Positions 1-4,916 of a stretch of DNA of 6,834 bases are shown here, in pieces. The notes under the pieces were generated by a model. That model made no database searches. It saw only the letters and a list, made by a program, of their open reading frames with translations, and was not told where the DNA came from. The DNA comes from Lachnospiraceae bacterium (lineage in GTDB: Bacteria; Bacillota; Clostridia; Lachnospirales; Lachnospiraceae): assembly GCA_017446125.1 (NCBI GenBank), contig JAFSRL010000283.1, positions 1 through 6,834 of the forward strand. Reading direction: 5' to 3'. The translations under genes and the position numbers were made by a program. Numbering within the stretch: position 1 is the first letter of the stretch; each line of letters opens with the position of its first letter.

Positions 1-51
1 ACACTGACTCATTTTGAAAAATGAGTCAGTGTACCCGTCCCCTTGACTCAC
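1..51. repeat. Palindromic repeat, copy 1 (truncated by window edge)
   Basis: Bases 1-14 and 19-32 are perfect reverse complements around a four-base loop, and the right arm continues through ACCCGTCCCCTTGACTCAC to base 51. The same outer arm occurs at 3031-3049 and 6443-6461, so this is the right part of the same palindrome, and its missing left arm must lie before base 1. The last repeat base is also the G of the TAG stop codon of the DUF4097 gene (minus strand), so the repeat begins exactly at the end of that gene. The stem has no T-run after it inside the window, so terminator activity is possible but not shown. The family resembles REP-like or MITE-like elements; that is inference. Confidence 0.85.
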
Positions 52-797
52 TATTCAAACTTCACCGTCACATCCCCCGTTCCGGTATCGATGCGGATTA
101 CGTGTGCGGCATCATCCGCGTGGTCAGACTTGTATTCATGTCGGTAGGTGTCCTCTCCCACCCGCAGGCGGCCGGTGCCGGAGTCCATCTGAAATCCATA
201 GTCTTCCCGCGCACCGGGCAGCGTCAGCGCGACCTCACCGGTTCCGCAGTCAATCCGTACATCCTGCGGCGCAGCGGCCAAAGATGCCGTGACGCTCCCG
301 GTTCCGCCATCCACATGAACCGCATCCGCCGTGATGCCGTCCAGCCGGATATTACCCGTACCGCTGTCAATCCGGATCCCCTCGAGCACAGTCCCTTCCG
401 GCACCGTTACGCTCACGTCAAACTTGGAATCCTTTTTTGATCCGAGCATAAAGATTCCGGTCTTGCGCAGGCGTGTGAGCTGCTGTACACGCAGCGTATC
501 GTCCTGTATCTCCCACGTGGGAATGTTTTTGTTTCCGTTTTTTTCTGTGATCGAGATCCCGTAGGTATCGCCCGTTTTGATTGTGATGTTACTGACCGTG
601 ATGTCCATCTCGATCGTGTGAAAGGCATCCGTTTTTGAAAAACCGGTGCTCGTATTCTGCAGGTTGGCCGCAGTCTCTTTGGCCTGCCCGAACAGAAGGT
701 GGTCAAAGGGCGAGACAATGTGGAGCATCGTGCCCAGGACGACGCAGACCGCGGTCACGGACCAGATGGCAATCAGGTAAGCGCGCTTTCCCTTCAT
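51..797 (-). CDS. Membrane-anchored DUF4097-family protein (putative adhesin-like beta-repeat protein)
   Basis: The 248-residue product has a short basic N-terminus (MKGKR) and one hydrophobic segment at about residues 6-29. This fits a signal anchor with the rest outside the membrane. Residues 55-135 are beta-rich. From 141 onward there are five repeats of the form hydrophobic-x-hydrophobic-D-x-G-T-G (D144, D163, D183, D205, D237; spacing 19, 20, 22 and 32), as in the stacked strands of DUF4097 proteins, which are annotated as putative adhesins without a proven biochemical role. It is the last gene of the padR operon: its ATG overlaps the stop of the HAAS gene in an ATGA, behind a strong AAAGGAGG site seven bases upstream, so translation is probably coupled. 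Its TAG stop shares a base with palindromic repeat copy 1. Family assignment is firm; function is unknown, with an envelope or stress-sensing role only guessed from context. Confidence 0.88.
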   Translation of the reverse strand: MKGKRAYLIAIWSVTAVCVVLGTMLHIVSPFDHLLFGQAKETAANLQNTSTGFSKTDAFHTIEMDITVSNITIKTGDTYGISITEKNGNKNIPTWEIQDDTLRVQQLTRLRKTGIFMLGSKKDSKFDVSVTVPEGTVLEGIRIDSGTGNIRLDGITADAVHVDGGTGSVTASLAAAPQDVRIDCGTGEVALTLPGAREDYGFQMDSGTGRLRVGEDTYRHEYKSDHADDAAHVIRIDTGTGDVTVKFE

Positions 798-1828
798 AAT
801 ACTTCCTCCTTTAAGAAGATGGCTTTCAGCACTCTTGAGAACACGGCGGCGATGGGCCAGATGATCCAGGTGATGTGCCAGTCAAAGGTTAAAAAGCTCC
901 AGATTAAATAGATGCAAGTGACCGTCGGCCAGTAGACGCTGATCACGCGACGGCCCGTGGGTGTCAGGCTGCGCAGGTCTTCATCGTCCTCATCCGCCAG
1001 TAACGCGATTGTTTTGCCGCCGGAGCGCAAGAGCCTGCCGTAGGAATCCTTGCGTACGCTTCCCATGACGATGAACATCACGCCGAGCCCGACAAGGAAG
1101 AACAGTAACGCGCCCGCGAGGATCTCCGGGTCCGCGCCCTGTGGAGAAACGTTGTCCGTCCCTTCGAGCAGGATGCTGATGACGGCTGCCGGAACAAAAC
1201 TCACGACACAGAGCACCACCCCGAGCGTGAGATAGAGCGTATAGGTCGGGTGAAAGGCCCGCGCGCCCTGCTTGATATATTCAACGGTGTTAAAGTCCAT
1301 GTGCACCGGCCCGCGCTCAATCTCTTTCCATATGCTGTCGCGTGTGGCGGAATAGACAAAGAGTCCGACGCCGCAGCCGATCATGAGAAACATCGCGGCA
1401 ACACCGAACGACATCGCCTGCGCAAAGCTCTGCGTCTCCTCAAACGCCGCCCCGAGCGTGGCCCCGATGAGGGAGGCGATGCACAAAAAGACACCACTGG
1501 CGATGCGGTTCGCGCTCGATGCCTTGGCAGCGAGGTAGTCCCGCGCCATGTCTGTCGTGACATGAACACCGTCTTCGGCCTGCACGCCCATCGTGCTTTC
1601 CTGTGCGCGTACCGTTTCCTCGATGCCGAGGGCTTCCGCGAGCTCGTTTAAGTTGCCGAACTCCGAAATCACGATGCCGACCGCCTCGTTCTCCGACTTG
1701 CCTTCCGCCTTCAGCTCGTTGTATTTGTCTTCCATCATCTGCGCGAGCTCCGCCTTGGCACGCAAGACCTCCGGCGTCACCGGCAGATGCAGGAACATGT
1801 TCTCCAAATAGTTTTTGATGGTCTCCAT
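794..1828 (-). CDS. HAAS-domain (DUF1700-like) multi-pass membrane protein, partner of PadR
   Basis: The 344-residue product has two parts. Residues 1-75 form a helical cytoplasmic domain (METIKNYLENMFLHLP, then an Asp/Glu-rich helix and the pattern ISEFGNLNELAEALG), typical of the HAAS signalling domain found in DUF1700 and permease-prefix proteins. After a linker come six predicted membrane helices at about 108-129, 137-160, 197-221, 235-257, 295-314 and 316-337, with an acidic loop (ADEDDEDL) near 278-285. In Firmicutes these proteins are commonly encoded next to a PadR regulator and a DUF4097 protein, as here, and the HAAS part is thought to help relay signals between membrane and regulator. 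It starts 16 bases after the padR stop; its ribosome site AAGGAGG overlaps that stop codon, with an 11-base spacer to ATG that is slightly long. The 3' end overlaps the next gene by four bases. No catalytic motif is visible, so its exact role is open. Confidence 0.85.
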   Translation of the reverse strand: METIKNYLENMFLHLPVTPEVLRAKAELAQMMEDKYNELKAEGKSENEAVGIVISEFGNLNELAEALGIEETVRAQESTMGVQAEDGVHVTTDMARDYLAAKASSANRIASGVFLCIASLIGATLGAAFEETQSFAQAMSFGVAAMFLMIGCGVGLFVYSATRDSIWKEIERGPVHMDFNTVEYIKQGARAFHPTYTLYLTLGVVLCVVSFVPAAVISILLEGTDNVSPQGADPEILAGALLFFLVGLGVMFIVMGSVRKDSYGRLLRSGGKTIALLADEDDEDLRSLTPTGRRVISVYWPTVTCIYLIWSFLTFDWHITWIIWPIAAVFSRVLKAIFLKEEVL

Positions 1829-1844
1829 GGTTCTTCTATCCTCC

Positions 1845-2177
1845 TTACGATTCCTGAATGAATCTTCCGATCACATCCTGCGTCAGGTTCCACTCCTCAC
1901 ACTTCTCGCGGTAGTATGCACGCCCCGCGTCCGTGATCCGGTAGTAGGTTCTGCGCTTGCCGCCCGACTCCTCATCCTCTTTGTAGAAGGATTCGATGAA
2001 GCCGTTTTTCTCCATCCGCGTGAAGGCGGAGTAGAGCGTGGTCTCCTTGATGATGTACTTTTCCTCCGAGGTATTGCGTATCCTGCGGGAGATTTCGTAC
2101 CCATAGGACGGCCCGGCGAGCAAAAGACACAGGATGATCGTGTCGTTATAGCCGCGTATCACATCCGAACTGATCAT
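1845..2177 (-). CDS. PadR-family winged-helix transcriptional regulator
   Basis: The 110-residue product is a complete short PadR protein (small subfamily with one C-terminal helix). Residues 10-36 match the first PadR helices (DTIILCLLLAGPSYGYEISR), 44-60 give the recognition helix (KETTLYSAFTRMEKNGF), and 72-86 form the wing (GGKRRTYYRITDAGR). PadR proteins are usually dimeric repressors that bind an inverted repeat in their own promoter. It heads the operon with the HAAS membrane protein and DUF4097 protein, which it presumably controls. The start is fixed by AAGGAGG four to five bases before ATG. Upstream lie a strong promoter and two inverted repeats at 2201-2221 and 2224-2258 that are the likely operators. 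The effector is not evident; the neighbours suggest an envelope signal rather than a phenolic compound (inference). Confidence 0.93.
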   Translation of the reverse strand: MISSDVIRGYNDTIILCLLLAGPSYGYEISRRIRNTSEEKYIIKETTLYSAFTRMEKNGFIESFYKEDEESGGKRRTYYRITDAGRAYYREKCEEWNLTQDVIGRFIQES

Positions 2178-2200
2178 AGGTCCTCCTTACTTCATCTATC

Positions 2201-2221
2201 GTACTACGTCAGACGTAGTAC
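2201..2221. promoter_or_regulatory. Perfect 10+1+10 palindrome, candidate PadR operator 1
   Basis: GTACTACGTC at 2201-2210 is repeated as its exact reverse complement at 2212-2221 with a single base between. On the minus strand it lies just after the predicted transcription start of the padR operon and before the ribosome site, where a bound repressor would block early elongation. Its half-site TACTACG recurs in the neighbouring inverted repeat. It does not match the ATGT-N8-ACAT pattern described for some PadR proteins, so binding by this PadR is inferred from position and symmetry. Confidence 0.7.
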
Positions 2222-2223
2222 GT

Positions 2224-2258
2224 CTGTCGTATATAAAATACCATAACTACTACGACAG
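2224..2258. promoter_or_regulatory. Inverted repeat flanking the -10 region, candidate PadR operator 2
   Basis: CTGTCGTA at 2224-2231 and TACGACAG at 2251-2258 are exact reverse complements 19 bases apart. The right arm touches the -35 box and the left arm lies at the predicted transcription start, so the pair brackets the core promoter. The right arm overlaps TACTACGAC (2248-2256), nearly the same half-site as in the palindrome at 2201-2221. Together the two elements give four related half-sites over 58 bases. Confidence 0.6.
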
Positions 2259-2263
2259 GTCAA
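2235..2263 (-). promoter_or_regulatory. Promoter of the padR operon
   Basis: Read on the minus strand, the -35 box is TTGACC (2258-2263), followed by a 17-base spacer and the -10 box TATTTT (2235-2240), preceded by TGG, which gives an extended -10. The predicted start of transcription is near 2228, about 50 bases before the padR ATG. Both boxes and the spacing fit a vegetative sigma factor. Inverted repeats surround and follow the promoter, consistent with repression. Confidence 0.7.
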
Positions 2264-2267
2264 GTAG

Positions 2268-2334
2268 TTTTTAGAAAAAATACAAAGATGAAAGAGGCGT
2301 GTGTAATGATGCTCTACACACGCCTCCGTCATCT
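2268..2334 (-). terminator. Intrinsic terminator of the Uma2 gene
   Basis: A 12-base-pair stem (2294-2305 with 2315-2326, loop of nine) is extended outward through a two-by-two internal loop by six more pairs (2286-2291 with 2329-2334). On the minus strand the stem is followed by a T-rich tail that includes six T in a row (complement of 2275-2280). It begins about 33 bases after the Uma2 stop codon, so it terminates that gene and shields the padR promoter, whose -35 box starts just beyond the tail. Part of this hairpin sequence recurs at 5291-5331. Confidence 0.85.
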
Positions 2335-2366
2335 CTGTTATCAAAGTGAGATAGGGATGACACAGT

Positions 2367-2927
2367 CTACCTGATTAATTGCTGAATGTCTTTGAAATCT
2401 ATAACCAGATCCTCGTACAGTCCGCACGGGATCATGTCTTCAAATGTGTACTCGTCCATCGCTTCCACCGCGATGTGATACGCGGTGATGCGTTTGTGCT
2501 CCGGATCGACAATCCAGTATTCCCTGACGCCGGCATTGCTGTAATGGACAAGTTTCACCAGGTAGTCCCGCTGCCTTGTGGATTCCGAGGCGACCTCGAT
2601 TACCCAGTCCGGCGCGCCATGGCAACCGTCTTCTTTGATCTTGTCCTTATCACAGATCACACTGATGTCCGGCTCAAGATAGGTTTTATCATCATCATGG
2701 AGAAAGACCGCAAAGGGCGCGATGAACGCCTCGCAGGCGCCGCCTTTTTTTTCCAGAAAGTCAGAAATCTTACGATATAAACCACCGGCGGTCCGCTGAT
2801 GTGCTGTTGACGGTGCCGCCATGTTGTACCACACGCCATCGATCAGCTCCGCGCGCTCACCCTCCGGCAACGCCAGAATATCCTGCACGGTGTAACTGTC
2901 TTTGTTCAAATCATTTCTGTTTAACAT
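2367..2927 (-). CDS. Uma2-family protein (DUF820, PD-(D/E)XK-like putative restriction endonuclease)
   Basis: The 186-residue product has the Uma2 layout: ELIDG with a following AAPSTAHQ near residues 27-44, LEPDISVI with E85 and D87, PDWVIEVASEST with E111 and S114, and the C-terminal GVREYWIVDP (133-142) where this family ends its core. The fold belongs to the PD-(D/E)XK nuclease superfamily; cellular targets of Uma2 proteins are mostly unknown. The chosen start is ATG at 2927 because AGGAAGG lies six bases before it; a GTG seven codons upstream (2948) is in frame but would bury that ribosome site in the coding sequence. The gene stands alone, with its own terminator downstream and a palindromic repeat ending about 50 bases upstream. 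There is no partner methylase or toxin-antitoxin gene. Family membership is secure, nuclease activity is inferred. Confidence 0.88.
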   Translation of the reverse strand: MLNRNDLNKDSYTVQDILALPEGERAELIDGVWYNMAAPSTAHQRTAGGLYRKISDFLEKKGGACEAFIAPFAVFLHDDDKTYLEPDISVICDKDKIKEDGCHGAPDWVIEVASESTRQRDYLVKLVHYSNAGVREYWIVDPEHKRITAYHIAVEAMDEYTFEDMIPCGLYEDLVIDFKDIQQLIR

Positions 2928-2960
2928 CGGGCACCTTCCTTTCCGCACAGAAATGCTTCT

Positions 2961-2988
2961 GTCTTATTTTACCACATAAGTGAGTCAA
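2961..2988 (-). promoter_or_regulatory. Candidate promoter of the Uma2 gene
   Basis: On the minus strand, TGGTAAAAT (2966-2974) is a good extended -10 element, placing the transcript start near 2959, about 32 bases before the ATG. The -35 position for it (2989-2994) is poor. A TTGACT at 2983-2988, part of the end of repeat copy 2, is only 11 bases from that -10, but 16 bases from a weaker TAAGAC (2961-2966). The promoter is therefore likely in this interval but its exact form is unclear. Confidence 0.4.
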
Positions 2989-3067
2989 GAGGACGGGTAC
3001 AGTGACTCATTTTTCAAAATGAGTCACTGTACCCGTCCCCTTGACCCACACCGTCCCCCTGACACAC
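2980..3067. repeat. Palindromic repeat, copy 2 (complete) with tandem partial arm
   Basis: The left arm 2980-3013 and right arm 3016-3049 pair along 34 bases with only two differences, both of which would be G-U wobbles in RNA. The tip is a short T-C turn flanked by T and A runs. Immediately after it, 3050-3067 repeats the outer 18-19 bases of the right arm (ACCGTCCCCCTGACACAC against ACCCGTCCCCTTGACCCAC), so the right end is duplicated in tandem. The element fills most of the divergent intergenic region between the Uma2 gene and pgcA. It matches copies at 1-51 and 6385-6461. Confidence 0.92.
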
Positions 3068-3087
3068 TCATAAAACTATGGTACACT
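3059..3087 (+). promoter_or_regulatory. Promoter of pgcA, -35 box supplied by the repeat end
   Basis: CTGACA (3059-3064) is one base from the TTGACA consensus, followed by a 17-base spacer and TACACT (3082-3087), with TG at 3079-3080 giving an extended -10. The -35 box lies within the duplicated end of palindromic repeat copy 2. Transcription would start near 3094, about 54 bases before the pgcA ATG. Confidence 0.6.
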
Positions 3088-3088
3088 G

Positions 3089-3115
3089 TAAGGTGGCGGT
3101 GAAATCGCCACCTTA
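3089..3115 (+). promoter_or_regulatory. Stem-loop at the 5' end of the pgcA transcript
   Basis: TAAGGTGGCG (3089-3098) pairs exactly with CGCCACCTTA (3106-3115) around a seven-base loop, and the stem is followed by TTATTAAT. It sits between the pgcA promoter and ribosome site. The predicted transcript start falls inside the left arm, so whether the full hairpin forms in RNA depends on the true start. It could stabilise the 5' end, act as a weak attenuator for transcripts coming from further upstream, or be an operator in DNA. Confidence 0.45.
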
Positions 3116-3147
3116 TTATTAATCGCACAGGTTCATGGAGGGTAAAC

Positions 3148-4878
3148 ATGAGTGACGCAAGAAAGAATCTCGAGTACTGGCTGACGGACGACTATTTTGA
3201 TGCTGCGACGAAGGCGGAGTTAGAGGCAATCAAGGATGATGACCACGAGGTCGAGGAGCGCTTCTACAAGGAGCTGGAGTTTGGCACGGGGGGGCTGCGC
3301 GGCGTGATCGGCGCGGGACTCAACCGCATGAACATCTACACGGTCCGCAAGGCGACGCAGGGACTCGCAAACTATATCTTAAAGAACGGCGATGCTGCGA
3401 AGGGCGTCGCAATCAGCTTTGACTGCCGCAGGATGAGCCCCGAGTTTGCGGACGAGACCGCCCTGACTCTCGCGGCAAACGGCATCAAGGCCTACGTGTT
3501 TGAATCGCTTAGGCCCACGCCGGAGCTGTCCTTTGCCCTGCGCGAGCTGCACTGCCAGGCAGGCGTTATGATCACGGCGAGCCACAACCCGCCGGAGTAC
3601 AACGGCTACAAGGCGTACTGGGAGGACGGCGCACAGGTGACGCCGCCGCACGATAAGGGCATCATTTCCGAGGTCAAGGCGATTACGGACTTCCATGACG
3701 TGAAGACGATGGAGAAAGACGAAGCAATCAAGGCAGGCCTTTATGAAGTCATCGGTCAGGCAATCGACGACCGCTACATGGAGGAGCTGAAAAAGCAGAT
3801 CATCCACCAGGACGCGATCGATGCAACTGCGGGCGACTTAAAGATTGTCTACACGCCCTTTCACGGCACGGGCCTCATGCCGGTCAAGCGTGTGCTGTCC
3901 GAGCTGGGCTTCAAGCATGTCTTTGTCGTGCCGGAGCAGGAGGAGCCGGATCCCGAGTTCACGACGCTCGATTATCCGAATCCGGAGGACGAGAAAGCAT
4001 TCGAGTATGCCCTGCGCTACGCCAAAGAGCAGGACGCGGACATCGTTATGGCGACGGATCCTGATGCCGACAGGCTGGGTGTCTATGCCAAAGACACCAG
4101 GACCGGCGAGTACGTTGCCTTTACCGGCAACATGAGTGGTATGCTGATTGCGGAGTACATCCTGCGCGAGCGCACCGCAACGAACACGATGGTGAAAGAC
4201 CCTGCCTTTGTCACGACAATCGTCACGACGAACCTTGCAAAGGCAATCGCGGAAAACTACGGCTGCACCTACATCGAAACGCTCACCGGCTTTAAGTACA
4301 TCGGCGAGCAGATCAAGCTCTTTGAACAGAACGGCACGCACCACTACGCCTTCGGTCTCGAGGAAAGCTACGGCTGCCTCGTGGGCACGCACGCACGCGA
4401 CAAGGACGCGATTGTGGCAGTCATGATGCTCTCGGAGCTCGCCGCCTTCTACAAAAAGGAAGGCAAGACGCTTTGGGATGCGATGATCGACATCTACGAA
4501 AAGTACGGCTACTACAAGGAAGGCCAGTACTCGATTACGATGAAGGGCATCGAGGGTGCCGCGGAGATTGAAGCGCTCATGAACAAGTTCCGCACCGCGC
4601 CGCCTGAAAAGTTCGGCGACTGGACGGTGGAGGAGTTCCGCGACTACAAGTCCGGCGAATGCAAGAACTTACAGACCGGCGCCTTGAGCTCGACCGGATT
4701 ACCGGAATCGAACGTCCTCTATTTTGCCCTCGACAACGATGCGTGGTGCTGCGCAAGACCCTCCGGCACGGAGCCCAAGATCAAGTTCTACATGGGCGTC
4801 AAGGGTAAGAGCCTTGAGGACGCCGAAGACCTTTTGGCAAAGCTCACCGCCGCCGTCAAGCAGGCGATCGAATCATAA
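3148..4878 (+). CDS. pgcA: Alpha-phosphoglucomutase (PgcA-type phospho-sugar mutase)
   Basis: This cytoplasmic enzyme interconverts glucose-6-phosphate and glucose-1-phosphate through a phosphoserine and a glucose-1,6-bisphosphate intermediate, feeding UDP-glucose and other nucleotide sugars. The 576 residues span all four domains of the alpha-D-phosphohexomutase superfamily. GTGGLRGVIGAGLNRMN lies near residues 46-62, the catalytic TASHNP loop has S145, the magnesium loop DPDADR is at 304-309, the sugar loop GLEESYG at 403-409, and the phosphate-binding RPSGTEPK at 537-544. Length and motifs agree closely with Bacillus PgcA (including FKYIGEQI and the GTGG signature), favouring glucose over mannose. 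A GGAGGG ribosome site lies five bases before ATG, behind a promoter at 3059-3087. Only 38 bases separate it from the glycosyltransferase downstream with no terminator between, so the two are probably cotranscribed. Confidence 0.95.
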   Translation: MSDARKNLEYWLTDDYFDAATKAELEAIKDDDHEVEERFYKELEFGTGGLRGVIGAGLNRMNIYTVRKATQGLANYILKNGDAAKGVAISFDCRRMSPEFADETALTLAANGIKAYVFESLRPTPELSFALRELHCQAGVMITASHNPPEYNGYKAYWEDGAQVTPPHDKGIISEVKAITDFHDVKTMEKDEAIKAGLYEVIGQAIDDRYMEELKKQIIHQDAIDATAGDLKIVYTPFHGTGLMPVKRVLSELGFKHVFVVPEQEEPDPEFTTLDYPNPEDEKAFEYALRYAKEQDADIVMATDPDADRLGVYAKDTRTGEYVAFTGNMSGMLIAEYILRERTATNTMVKDPAFVTTIVTTNLAKAIAENYGCTYIETLTGFKYIGEQIKLFEQNGTHHYAFGLEESYGCLVGTHARDKDAIVAVMMLSELAAFYKKEGKTLWDAMIDIYEKYGYYKEGQYSITMKGIEGAAEIEALMNKFRTAPPEKFGDWTVEEFRDYKSGECKNLQTGALSSTGLPESNVLYFALDNDAWCCARPSGTEPKIKFYMGVKGKSLEDAEDLLAKLTAAVKQAIES

Positions 4879-4880
4879 CG

Positions 4881-4899
4881 GGAACGGTTCCGGGGAGGA
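4881..4899 (+). promoter_or_regulatory. Short palindrome and distant ribosome site before the glycosyltransferase
   Basis: Between pgcA and the next gene, GGAAC-G-GTTCC (4881-4891) is a perfect small palindrome, followed at once by GGGGAGGA (4892-4899). That Shine-Dalgarno sequence is 17 bases from the ATG at 4917, longer than usual, but an in-frame TAA at 4911 rules out an earlier start in this frame. Translation may be weak or partly dependent on ribosomes arriving from pgcA. Confidence 0.35.
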
Positions 4900-4916
4900 T
4901 AGCCACAGCATAAACC

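Noticed and set aside
1250..1651. A 133-codon plus-strand open frame opposite the HAAS gene
   Set aside because: The opposite strand encodes a protein with clear domain, membrane helices and operon context; this frame has no start signal and no recognisable family.
2367..2927. The Uma2 gene as part of a restriction or defence system
   Set aside because: No methylase, helicase or antitoxin gene is adjacent; it is a lone gene with its own terminator.
2928..2948. An upstream GTG start for the Uma2 protein
   Set aside because: The seven extra codons would cover the well-placed AGGAAGG ribosome site used by the ATG at 2927, and they add nothing resembling the family.
3089..3120. The stem-loop before pgcA as an intrinsic terminator of an upstream gene
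   Set aside because: No plus-strand gene precedes it in the window, and the tail is mixed A and T rather than a T run.
3838..4392. A 184-codon open frame on the minus strand within pgcA
   Set aside because: It is antisense to a certain gene with all catalytic motifs, lacks a ribosome site, and its composition (Val, Arg, Leu rich) is that of an antisense shadow.
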